Assembly (NCBI RefSeq): GCF_000161455.1
Contig: NZ_CM000745.1
Location: 3,913,462 to 3,977,461, forward strand
Reading direction: 5' to 3'
DNA from: Bacillus pseudomycoides DSM 12442
GTDB taxonomy: Bacteria > Bacillota > Bacilli > Bacillales > Bacillaceae_G
Length of the DNA: 64,000 nt
The translations under genes and the position numbers were made by a program. Below, piece after piece: positions 1 through 7,198 of the stretch (its first letter is position 1; every line of letters begins with the position of its first letter). The notes under the pieces were generated by a model. It did not search any database. It was not told the origin of the DNA and was given only the letters and a program-made list of their open reading frames with translations.

Positions 1-798
1 CAAACGGGCCGATTAAGTTCTACAGACCCAAACTTGCAAAATATCCCGATCCGTTTAGAAGAAGGAAGAAAGATTCGTCAGGCGTTCATTCCTTCAAAAG
101 AAGGCTGGGTTATGTATGCAGCCGACTATTCACAAATTGAACTGCGTGTCTTGGCGCATATTGCAAAAGACAAAGGGTTAGTAGAAGCGTTCCAGCATGA
201 TATGGATATTCATACGAAAACTGCAATGGACGTGTTTGGCGTTGGAAAAGATGAAGTAACATCGAATATGAGACGTCAAGCAAAAGCGGTTAACTTCGGA
301 ATTGTGTATGGTATTAGTGACTATGGGCTTTCACAAAACTTAGGAATCACACGAAAAGCAGCAGGGGAATTTATTGAAAAGTATTTCGCAAGCTTCCCTG
401 GTGTAAAAGAATATATGGATGAGATTGTACAAGAAGCGAAGCAAAAAGGATACGTTTCTACATTATTAAATCGTCGCCGTTATATTCCGGAAATTACGAG
501 TCGTAATTTTAATTTGCGTAGCTTTGCGGAGCGTACTGCGATGAATACACCAATTCAAGGTAGTGCGGCAGATATTATTAAAAAAGCGATGATTATTATG
601 GCGGATCGCTTAGAAGAAGAAGGCTTACAAGCGCGTCTTCTTCTGCAAGTACACGATGAATTGATCTTTGAAGTGCCAAAAGAAGAAGTAGAAAAATTAG
701 AAAAGCTTGTACCTGAAGTGATGGAGCATGCGATTGAACTTGCTGTTCCTCTAAAAGTTGATTATTCTTCTGGTCCAACTTGGTATGACGCAAAATAA
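1..798 (+). CDS. polA: DNA polymerase I, C-terminal part (gene enters from left edge)
   Basis: Family A DNA polymerase that fills gaps during repair and Okazaki fragment processing. Only the last 265 residues are present; the frame is open from base 1, so the gene begins outside the window. All three polymerase motifs are visible: motif A (DYSQIELR), motif B (RRQAKAVNFGIVYG, with the conserved K and Y of the O helix) and motif C (QVHDE) near the C-terminus. The 5'-nuclease and any 3'-5' exonuclease domain lie outside the window, so proofreading ability cannot be judged. It is followed after 12 bases by mutM, as in B. subtilis, which suggests a shared repair transcript. Confidence 0.97.
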   Translation, partial: QTGRLSSTDPNLQNIPIRLEEGRKIRQAFIPSKEGWVMYAADYSQIELRVLAHIAKDKGLVEAFQHDMDIHTKTAMDVFGVGKDEVTSNMRRQAKAVNFGIVYGISDYGLSQNLGITRKAAGEFIEKYFASFPGVKEYMDEIVQEAKQKGYVSTLLNRRRYIPEITSRNFNLRSFAERTAMNTPIQGSAADIIKKAMIIMADRLEEEGLQARLLLQVHDELIFEVPKEEVEKLEKLVPEVMEHAIELAVPLKVDYSSGPTWYDAK

Positions 799-810
799 GG
801 AAGTGATTGA

Positions 811-1641
811 ATGCCTGAACTACCAGAGGTTGAAAATGTTAGAAGGACACTTGAAAACCTTGTAACGGGAAAAACAATTCAAGATGTGATCGTAACATAT
901 CCAAAATTAGTAAAGCGACCAGATGACGCAGAGCTCTTTAAAGAAATGTTACGAGGTGAAAAGATTGAACGGATTGAGCGAAGAGGTAAGTTTTTACTTC
1001 TATATGTAACAAAGTATGTTATTGTTTCACATTTGCGTATGGAAGGGAAATATTTGCTTCATAAAGATGATGAGCCGGTAGATAAACATACGCATGTGCG
1101 TTTCCAGTTTACAGATGGTACAGAGTTACACTATAAAGATGTAAGAAAGTTCGGCACGATGCATCTCTTTAAAAGAGGTGAAGAATTTGACCAAATGCCA
1201 CTTGCTGATTTAGGGCCTGAGCCATTTGACGCTGAACTGACAGTAGGGTATTTGCAAGAAAGATTGCAAAAGACAAACCGTAAAATAAAAGTTGTATTGC
1301 TCGATCAACGTCTTTTAGTCGGGCTTGGTAATATATATGTAGATGAAGTTTTATTCCGTTCCGGGATTCACCCGGAACGAGAAGCTTCATCTTTAACGAA
1401 AGCTGAAATAGAAAAGATTCATGCGGCGACCGTTGCAACATTAGCGGAGGCTGTTGAGCGCGGTGGAAGTACAATCAGAACGTATATCAATTCGCAAGGA
1501 CAAATCGGCTCGTTCCAAGAGCTTCTAAATGTGTATGGAAGAAAAGGTGAACCATGCGTAACTTGTGGGAACGTGATTGAAAAGACAGTTGTTGGTGGAC
1601 GAGGAACGCATTATTGTCCTATGTGCCAGCCAAAAAGCTAA
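811..1641 (+). CDS. mutM: Formamidopyrimidine-DNA glycosylase (Fpg/MutM)
   Basis: Bifunctional DNA glycosylase/AP lyase that removes 8-oxoguanine and ring-opened purines. The 276-residue length is normal for the family. The N-terminus reads MPELPEVE, giving the catalytic Pro2 (Schiff base nucleophile) and Glu3. The C-terminus carries the zinc finger as two CxxC pairs (CVTC and CPMC) about 20 residues apart, preceded by the DNA-contact motif around GRKGEPC. The ATG at 811 has a good ribosome binding site (AAGGAAGTGA) and lies 12 bases after polA, consistent with cotranscription of two repair enzymes. Confidence 0.97.
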   Translation: MPELPEVENVRRTLENLVTGKTIQDVIVTYPKLVKRPDDAELFKEMLRGEKIERIERRGKFLLLYVTKYVIVSHLRMEGKYLLHKDDEPVDKHTHVRFQFTDGTELHYKDVRKFGTMHLFKRGEEFDQMPLADLGPEPFDAELTVGYLQERLQKTNRKIKVVLLDQRLLVGLGNIYVDEVLFRSGIHPEREASSLTKAEIEKIHAATVATLAEAVERGGSTIRTYINSQGQIGSFQELLNVYGRKGEPCVTCGNVIEKTVVGGRGTHYCPMCQPKS

Positions 1642-1724
1642 GAAAGATATCGTTTTCTAATAACATCGGATAGGCATTTGTCATATACATACAGCAAAGC
1701 TATGTATAGGGAAGGAGCTTACCG

Positions 1725-2357
1725 ATGTATCATTATTTCTCTCTTATTTTATTAGCTTTTACATTAAGTTTGGATAGCTGTAGTGTAGGGCTTACTTATG
1801 GTTTGCGGAGCGTACGGATTCCGTTAAAATCGATACTCATCATTGGAATGTGTTCAGCGGCTGTTATGCTTGTGTCGATGGGAATTGGACATATGATTGC
1901 TAAGGTGTTTTCTCCGGTGATTGCAACGCGCATTGGCGGAATCGTTTTAGTGGTTATTGGAGCGTGGGTGTTGTATCAGTTTTTTCGGAGTGATAAAAAA
2001 GACGAACCGCAGCAAGAAGAGAAAGTTTGGAAGTTAGAAATTGCTTCGCTTGGGTTAGTCATTCAAATTTTACGGAAACCGACTGTTGCCGATTTTGATA
2101 AATCAGGCACGATTTCTGGTGGGGAAGCCTTGCTTTTAGGTATCGCTCTTTCAGTAGACTCGTTTGGAGCAGGGATTGGTGCATCCTTACTAGGATATAC
2201 ACCCGCCATGATGGCAGTGTTAGTTGCCGTTATGAGTTCTCTGTTTTTATTTATCGGAATGAGGCTAGGAACGGTTTTATCGAATATGCGATGGTTACAA
2301 AAATTTACGTTCCTACCTGGGATTTTACTTATTATTATTGGAATTTGGAAAATGTAA
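1725..2357 (+). CDS. ytaF: Sporulation membrane protein YtaF (MntP-like fold)
   Basis: Polytopic membrane protein of 210 residues with about six hydrophobic segments and two related halves. Each half begins with a similar helix carrying an acidic residue (LSLDSCSVGLTYG near residue 15 and LSVDSFGAGIGAS near 145), the layout of the MntP/YtaF family of putative metal exporters. Between the halves is a charged cytosolic loop (DKKDEPQQEEK). In B. subtilis ytaF is a sporulation-associated gene at the same place between mutM and coaE; its substrate is not settled. The ATG at 1725 has GAAGGAG 7 bases upstream. An 83-base gap separates it from mutM, so it may have its own promoter. Confidence 0.88.
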   Translation: MYHYFSLILLAFTLSLDSCSVGLTYGLRSVRIPLKSILIIGMCSAAVMLVSMGIGHMIAKVFSPVIATRIGGIVLVVIGAWVLYQFFRSDKKDEPQQEEKVWKLEIASLGLVIQILRKPTVADFDKSGTISGGEALLLGIALSVDSFGAGIGASLLGYTPAMMAVLVAVMSSLFLFIGMRLGTVLSNMRWLQKFTFLPGILLIIIGIWKM

Positions 2358-2409
2358 GTGGGAGCGTGAAACATAAGTTTCACGCTTCTATTTGTGAGGA
2401 GGAAATAGA

Positions 2410-3012
2410 ATGACAATTGTTATAGGTTTAACAGGAGGTATTGCAAGTGGAAAAAGTACTGTTTCACAAATGTTTCGTGAACTGCAAATACCTGTAATTG
2501 ACGCGGATATTATTGCAAGAGAAGTTGTAGAACAAGGTAAAGAAGCATATAAAGAAATTGTAGAGGTATTCGGTGAAGATGTATTACAAGTAGATGGCAA
2601 ACTAGATCGCCAAAAGCTTGGGAGTATTGTATTTCATAATGAAGAAAAACGATTGCAGTTAAACAAAATTGTTCATCCTGCTGTTCGGAAAGAAATGAAT
2701 GTTCAGAAGGATATGTACATAAAAGAAGGAGTGCAAGCGGTTGTGTTAGATATTCCGCTTCTATTTGAGAGTAAGTTAACAGCACTTGTTGATCGGATTG
2801 TAGTTGTAGCTGTATCACCTAGTATGCAATTAGAACGTTTAATGAAGCGAAATGGCTTTACAGAAGAGGATGCGAAAGCACGTATTGATTCGCAAATGCC
2901 TTTAGCGGAGAAAGCAACATTAGCTAATAAAGTTATTTATAATGATGGCACAATTGCTGAGACAAAAGCGCAATTACAGCTCATTTTAAAAGAATGGAAC
3001 ATTATTAACTAA
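2410..3012 (+). CDS. coaE: Dephospho-CoA kinase
   Basis: Catalyses the last step of coenzyme A synthesis, phosphorylating the ribose 3'-hydroxyl of dephospho-CoA with ATP. The 200-residue protein opens with the P-loop GLTGGIASGKST (residues 6-17), followed by the DADIIAREVVEQG substrate motif near residue 33 and the DIPLLFE segment near residue 115, all typical of CoaE. The start has GAGGAGG a few bases upstream. Its place between ytaF and gapB matches B. subtilis ytaG (coaE). Confidence 0.96.
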   Translation: MTIVIGLTGGIASGKSTVSQMFRELQIPVIDADIIAREVVEQGKEAYKEIVEVFGEDVLQVDGKLDRQKLGSIVFHNEEKRLQLNKIVHPAVRKEMNVQKDMYIKEGVQAVVLDIPLLFESKLTALVDRIVVVAVSPSMQLERLMKRNGFTEEDAKARIDSQMPLAEKATLANKVIYNDGTIAETKAQLQLILKEWNIIN

Positions 3013-3057
3013 AAAATTGTGAAATTAGTGAAAATGCTTAGTGACATATCTTCTTTT

Positions 3058-3101
3058 TGTGTTATACTATTATTGGGATTGGAGATAAATAGTATAACGC
3101 A
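3058..3101 (+). promoter_or_regulatory. gapB promoter region with two inverted CcpN-like boxes
   Basis: TGTGTTATACTA at 3058-3069 matches the CcpN operator consensus as I remember it from B. subtilis (TRTGHYATAYW) and contains the likely -10 TATACT. A near-identical sequence, TGCGTTATACTATT, is present in inverted orientation at 3088-3101, just before the gapB ribosome binding site. Binding at both would block a promoter here. CcpN represses gapB and pckA on glycolytic carbon sources in B. subtilis; its action here is inferred. Confidence 0.65.
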
Positions 3102-3121
3102 TTCAAGGGGGATAACATATT

Positions 3122-4150
3122 ATGACTCGTGTGGCAATTAATGGATTTGGACGTATTGGGAGAATGGTATTTCGTCAAGCGATAAAAGAAAGCGCATTCG
3201 AAATTGTAGCGATTAACGCAAGCTATCCACCAGAAACATTAGCACATTTAATCAAGTATGATACAGTTCATGGCAAGTTTGACGGAACAGTGGAAGCATT
3301 TGAAGATCATTTATTAGTGGATGGGAAAATGATTCGCCTTCTAAACAACCGCGATCCAAAAGAATTGCCTTGGAAAGAACTGGATGTTGAAATTGTAATT
3401 GAAGCAACTGGTAAATTTAATGCGAAAGAAAAAGCAATTCTTCACGTAGAAGCTGGGGCGAAAAAGGTTATTTTAACAGCACCTGGTAAAAATGAAGATG
3501 TAACAATTGTAGTTGGTGTAAACGAAGAACAATTAGATATTACAAACCATACTGTGATTTCAAATGCATCTTGTACAACAAACTGTTTAGCGCCTGTTGT
3601 TAAGGTGTTAGATGAGCAATTTGGAATTGAAAACGGTTTAATGACAACTGTTCATGCTTATACAAATGACCAAAAAAATATTGATAACCCACATAAAGAT
3701 TTACGAAGAGCGCGTGCTTGTGGACAGTCTATTATTCCTACAACAACAGGCGCTGCGAAAGCTCTAGCGAAAGTTCTTCCACATTTAAACGGAAAACTTC
3801 ATGGGATGGCACTTCGTGTTCCGACACCAAACGTGTCTCTTGTTGACTTAGTAGTAGATGTAAAACGTGATGTAACAGTTGAGGAAATTAATGAAGCGTT
3901 TAAAACTGTTGCAAACGGTCCATTGAAAGGGATTATTGAGTTCAGTGAGGAACCTTTAGTTTCGATTGACTTTAATACAAATACACACTCAGCTATCATT
4001 GATAGTTTATCTACAATGGTAATGGGCGAACGTAAAGTGAAAGTACTTGCTTGGTATGATAACGAGTGGGGTTACTCTCGCCGCGTTGTAGATCTTGTGA
4101 AGTTAGTTGGCGCTGAATTAACAAAACAAGAAAGTGTGCAACACATTTAA
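3122..4150 (+). CDS. gapB: Glyceraldehyde-3-phosphate dehydrogenase, gluconeogenic (GapB type)
   Basis: Converts 1,3-bisphosphoglycerate to glyceraldehyde-3-phosphate, usually with NADPH, in the gluconeogenic direction. The 342-residue protein has the Rossmann start GFGRIGR (residues 8-14) and the catalytic Cys in SNASCTTNCLAP (about residue 152). At the end of the second strand it reads INASYPPETL, where glycolytic GapA enzymes carry an aspartate that recognises the NAD ribose; its absence fits the NADP-preferring GapB class. Context (after coaE, before speD) is that of B. subtilis gapB. The upstream region has two CcpN-like boxes, which predicts repression by glucose. A Rho-independent terminator follows. 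Confidence 0.95.
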   Translation: MTRVAINGFGRIGRMVFRQAIKESAFEIVAINASYPPETLAHLIKYDTVHGKFDGTVEAFEDHLLVDGKMIRLLNNRDPKELPWKELDVEIVIEATGKFNAKEKAILHVEAGAKKVILTAPGKNEDVTIVVGVNEEQLDITNHTVISNASCTTNCLAPVVKVLDEQFGIENGLMTTVHAYTNDQKNIDNPHKDLRRARACGQSIIPTTTGAAKALAKVLPHLNGKLHGMALRVPTPNVSLVDLVVDVKRDVTVEEINEAFKTVANGPLKGIIEFSEEPLVSIDFNTNTHSAIIDSLSTMVMGERKVKVLAWYDNEWGYSRRVVDLVKLVGAELTKQESVQHI

Positions 4151-4159
4151 TGATACAAG

Positions 4160-4189
4160 GAAGGCAAGCGATTGCTTGTCTTCTTTTTT
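4160..4189 (+). terminator. Rho-independent terminator after gapB
   Basis: Inverted repeat GAAGGCAAGC / GCTTGTCTTC with a 4-base loop, followed by a run of T. It lies 10 bases after the gapB stop. Confidence 0.8.
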
Positions 4190-4341
4190 ATGCTTTTTTC
4201 TGAAAAGGAAAAAAATTATATGAGTATATTTTTATAAATGGTACATATAAAAAACATTGTGATTACTGCATTTGTGAATCAATTATTTTTTTTGGGGAAA
4301 AGTAAAGAAGAGAATATGACAAAAAATCGAAAAAACTGTTG

Positions 4342-4370
4342 TTGCAAAATGAAAATAAACAAAGTATACT
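4342..4370 (+). promoter_or_regulatory. Sigma-A promoter of speD
   Basis: TTGCAA at 4342-4347, a 17-base spacer, then TATACT at 4365-4370: close to the sigma-A consensus with ideal spacing. A start near 4377 leaves an untranslated leader of about 150 nt before speD. Confidence 0.75.
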
Positions 4371-4376
4371 AACACT

Positions 4377-4528
4377 CGTAAACTTAAGAGCTGAGGTACG
4401 TAGTTACTACTTAAAGGGTTAGGACCTCTCTGGACTAACTTTCCCCCGTGGTAGTAGAGCAAGCCAAATTGCAAATTAGTTTTCAATTCGAACAGTTAGA
4501 TTAAATTTTTATGAGGGGGAACTGTAGA
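4377..4528 (+). promoter_or_regulatory. Long structured 5' leader of speD, candidate regulatory RNA
   Basis: The stretch between promoter and speD has several mutually compatible helices: ACTAC 4406-4410 with GTAGT 4451-4455; AGGGTTAG 4415-4422 with CTAACTTT 4435-4442 (including two G-U pairs); and the loop of that hairpin (ACCTC 4424-4428) with GAGGT 4393-4397, which would form a pseudoknot. TTCCCCC at 4441-4447 is exactly complementary to GGGGGAA at 4515-4521, the speD ribosome binding site, so it could mask translation. A further hairpin is possible at 4467-4488. I do not recognise a described riboswitch class. Regulation of speD by a ligand is inference from these pairings, which I found by eye. 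Confidence 0.5.
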
Positions 4529-4921
4529 ATGGATACTATGGACACGATGGGTCGTCACGTAATCGCTGAACTTTGGGATTGCGATTTCGACAAGCTTAAT
4601 GATATGCCGTTTATTGAACAATTATTTGTGGATGCAGCACTAAGAGCTGGTGCTGAAGTACGTGAGGTTGCTTTTCATAAATTTGCGCCACAGGGTGTAA
4701 GTGGAGTTGTAATCATTTCGGAGTCACATTTAACAATTCATAGCTTTCCAGAGCACGGCTATGCAAGTATTGATGTTTATACTTGCGGGGATCGTATTGA
4801 TCCAAATGTTGCTGCAGAGTATATTGCAGAAGGTTTAAATGCGAAAACGCGAGAGAGCATCGAGCTTCCTCGAGGCACAGGTAGCTTCGAAATTAAGCAT
4901 AGAGAAACAAAAGCTCTTTAA
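4529..4921 (+). CDS. speD: S-adenosylmethionine decarboxylase proenzyme
   Basis: Makes decarboxylated SAM, the aminopropyl donor for spermidine synthesis. It belongs to the small bacterial class 1B group that self-cleaves to create an N-terminal pyruvoyl cofactor; the cleavage site is Glu65-Ser66 in ISESHLTIHSFPEHGY, and the conserved CGD segment with its catalytic Cys follows. I place the start at ATG 4529 (130 residues) because AGGGGGA lies 8 bases upstream; an earlier in-frame ATG at 4511 overlaps that site, and a later ATG at 4538 is possible. It sits alone between two terminators, behind an unusually long leader. Confidence 0.95.
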   Translation: MDTMDTMGRHVIAELWDCDFDKLNDMPFIEQLFVDAALRAGAEVREVAFHKFAPQGVSGVVIISESHLTIHSFPEHGYASIDVYTCGDRIDPNVAAEYIAEGLNAKTRESIELPRGTGSFEIKHRETKAL

Positions 4922-4947
4922 AAAAGAACATAATTGATTTAAAATGT

Positions 4948-4974
4948 AAAGAGGTGTATAATGCACCTCTTTTT
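4948..4974 (+). terminator. Rho-independent terminator after speD
   Basis: AAAGAGGTG / CACCTCTTT stem with a short loop, followed by T residues, 27 bases beyond the speD stop. Confidence 0.8.
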
Positions 4975-5185
4975 AGTTTATATAAATTTGAAATTGTAAA
5001 ATGGTAGACTGTTTTTGACGAATGCTTGCTATAAAGTAAATTTTTAAAAAGTAATGTATTATTGAACGTGAATAGTAGGATAAGGTAGTGAGCAAATACA
5101 AATAGGTTATATAATATTGTATATATATTTTCACATGTAGATGAAGTAAAAAGAATGAAGATTAAATTGCAAGGGAGTGAATGAG

Positions 5186-5647
5186 TTGCGTTGTCCAGCC
5201 TGTTTTCATAATGGTACAAGAGTATTGGATTCACGTCCGGTAGATGAGGGACGCTCCATTCGAAGAAGAAGAGAGTGTGAAAGTTGTTTAAATCGATTTA
5301 CGACATTTGAACGAGTAGAAGAACCACCTCTTATTGTTGTAAAAAAAGAGGGAACACGAGAAGAGTTTAATAAAGAAAAGATTTTGCGTGGATTAATTAA
5401 AGCGTGTGAAAAAAGACCTGTATCGTTAAAACAATTAGAAGAAGTAACACAAAATGTGGAGCGTGAACTTCGTAATTTAGGAATATCAGAAGTGAAAAGT
5501 GATATGATCGGTGAAATCGTAATGGAAGCACTTCGAGATATTGATGATGTTGCTTATGTACGATTTGCCTCCGTATATCGTCAATTTAAAGATTTAAATG
5601 TATTTATTGAAGAATTAAAAGATATACTGCAAAAAGAACGAGAATAA
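5186..5647 (+). CDS. nrdR: Transcriptional repressor NrdR
   Basis: Represses ribonucleotide reductase genes when dATP/ATP is bound. The 153-residue protein has the N-terminal zinc ribbon (C3, C6, C31, C34), an arginine-rich DNA-binding stretch (RSIRRRRECESC) and an ATP-cone from about residue 49 to 139 beginning VVKKEGTREEFNKEKI. I choose the TTG at 5186, giving MRCPAC as in other Bacillus NrdR proteins, because AGGGAG ends 8 bases before it; the GTG at 5177 overlaps that site. It precedes dnaB-dnaI, as in B. subtilis. The stop codon TAA lies inside the first bases of a degenerate bcr1 repeat. Confidence 0.95.
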   Translation: MRCPACFHNGTRVLDSRPVDEGRSIRRRRECESCLNRFTTFERVEEPPLIVVKKEGTREEFNKEKILRGLIKACEKRPVSLKQLEEVTQNVERELRNLGISEVKSDMIGEIVMEALRDIDDVAYVRFASVYRQFKDLNVFIEELKDILQKERE

Positions 5648-5680
5648 AGTGAAACTTTGAGCCCGCAAATAGTGGTGAAA
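5644..5680 (+). repeat. bcr1 remnant (both ends only) fused to nrdR stop codon
   Basis: ATAAAGTGAAACTTT followed directly by GCCCGCAAATAGTGG: these are the left and right ends of the full copy at 41631-41789 with almost everything between them missing. The first bases (ATAAA) contain the nrdR stop codon TAA. The identification rests on comparison within the window. Confidence 0.6.
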
Positions 5681-5716
5681 AAGAGCTAGAAGCGAAAGCT
5701 ATTAGCTCTTTTTCAC
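5675..5716 (+). terminator. Long hairpin after nrdR
   Basis: Perfect 14-base inverted repeat GTGAAAAAGAGCTA (5675-5688) / TAGCTCTTTTTCAC (5703-5716). Inside, AGC-GAAA-GCT forms a further small stem with a GNRA-type loop. The T run lies within the 3' arm. It probably terminates nrdR transcription, so dnaB may need its own promoter or rely on readthrough. Confidence 0.7.
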
Positions 5717-5758
5717 TAAGGAATTATATACGTAGAATGGAAGAAAGGAATTGCAAGG

Positions 5759-7165
5759 ATGGAAAAACAGTCATGGATGGAGCTATTGCCAATTGATCGT
5801 TATAAAGTAAGTGCGAAAGGGTTGCTGCATAGTTACGATCGGAAGGTATTAACGATGTTATATCAACCATTAGTGGGTAGTAAGGCTTTTAGCTTATACA
5901 TGACGCTGTGGGGAGAGCTAGAACAGGATCGTGTATTTGGAAAAGAGAATACACACCACTCTCTTATGGTGACAATGCAAATGCAGCTTCCTGAAGTATA
6001 TGAAGAACGGATGAAATTAGAAGCAATTGGGCTTTTAAACGTATATATAAAAAAAGAAAAAGATATTCGAATGTTTATATACGAATTGCAGCCGCCGTTA
6101 TCACCAAAACAATTTTTTGATGATATTGTCCTGAGCATCTTTTTGTATAATCGATTAAGCCGTGCGAAATATAATCAAGTTAAACAATATTTTTTAGAAG
6201 AAGAGTTTGATTTTGCTTCTTATGAAAATGTTACACATTCCTTTAATGATGTATTTGGGTCTTTTAATCCAGGGCAATTTGAACATGCGCAAGAGGAACT
6301 TCGAATTCCAAGTAGCGCAGTTATGCCGGGCAATGAAAAAGGAACTGCCCCACAACTTTGGAACGATTTCTTTGATTTTTCTTTATTTGTAGAAGGGTTA
6401 TCGACTCTTGTGCCGCGAAAAGCGATTACGGACCAAGTGCGTGAATGTGTTGTTACACTCTCTTACGTGTATGGTGTGGATGTGCTGTCGATGCAAAATA
6501 TTGTGCTTGGTGCAATGACAGAATTGCAAACGATTGATATGGAAAGGCTTCGGAAAGGAGCGCGTGATTGGTATCAATTTGAAAATGGTCAAGCGCTTCC
6601 AGTGTTAAGTGAACGAGTACAGCCTCATGCTGCACGTACGATGAAAGAGAAAGAGCCGTCTACGCAAGAAGAGATGCTCATTAAACAGCTAGAAGAAATT
6701 TCTCCAAAACAATTGTTAAAAGAAATTTCAGGCGGGGCAGAAGCAACGAAAGCAGATTTGCAAATTGTAGAAGAAGTAATGATGAATCAAAAACTAACGC
6801 CAGGTGTGGTCAATGTACTTATTTATTATGTGATGCTGCGTTCGGATATGAAGCTTGCCAAAACATATGTTGAGAAAATTGCGGGGCACTGGGCACGAAA
6901 AAAAGTAGGTACGGTATCAGAAGCGATGGCATTGGCGAAAGAAGAGAATCGTCAATATCAAGAATGGGCTGAAACGAAGAAAAAGGGTCATACTTCGAAG
7001 AAAACAGTGCGGAAAGAAATGGTGCCCGATTGGTTGAAAGAACAATCCGAGGAACAACCAGAAGAACAGCCTAAGGAACTTACGAATGTGGCGAAAAAAT
7101 CGAGCAAGTTAGAAGAAGAACGAAAGAGATTGGAAGAAGAGTTGAAAAAATATAAGCGTGATTAA
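5759..7165 (+). CDS. dnaB: Replication initiation and membrane attachment protein DnaB
   Basis: Firmicute DnaB is a primosome protein that, with DnaD and DnaI, loads the replicative helicase at oriC and at restarted forks; it is not the helicase called DnaB in E. coli. The protein has 468 residues, the usual size, with the winged-helix DDBH1 region in the N-terminal half, a DDBH2-like segment near 300-400 (ending in a YxxxIAGxW-type motif, TYVEKIAGHWARKKVGTV) and a highly charged Glu/Lys C-terminal tail from about residue 410 likely to be coiled coil. It is followed by dnaI after 33 bases, the conserved pair. Confidence 0.95.
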   Translation: MEKQSWMELLPIDRYKVSAKGLLHSYDRKVLTMLYQPLVGSKAFSLYMTLWGELEQDRVFGKENTHHSLMVTMQMQLPEVYEERMKLEAIGLLNVYIKKEKDIRMFIYELQPPLSPKQFFDDIVLSIFLYNRLSRAKYNQVKQYFLEEEFDFASYENVTHSFNDVFGSFNPGQFEHAQEELRIPSSAVMPGNEKGTAPQLWNDFFDFSLFVEGLSTLVPRKAITDQVRECVVTLSYVYGVDVLSMQNIVLGAMTELQTIDMERLRKGARDWYQFENGQALPVLSERVQPHAARTMKEKEPSTQEEMLIKQLEEISPKQLLKEISGGAEATKADLQIVEEVMMNQKLTPGVVNVLIYYVMLRSDMKLAKTYVEKIAGHWARKKVGTVSEAMALAKEENRQYQEWAETKKKGHTSKKTVRKEMVPDWLKEQSEEQPEEQPKELTNVAKKSSKLEEERKRLEEELKKYKRD

Positions 7166-7198
7166 TAGAAGAGAATGAACGCTCTTTGAGGTGAGAGA

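Noticed and set aside
4377..4528. S-box (SAM-I), SAM-II or preQ1 riboswitch at speD
   Set aside because: Conserved core sequences of these classes are not found by eye; the leader is reported only as an unclassified candidate.
5177..5185. GTG start for nrdR
   Set aside because: It overlaps the AGGGAG ribosome binding site; TTG 5186 gives correct spacing and the usual MRCP N-terminus.
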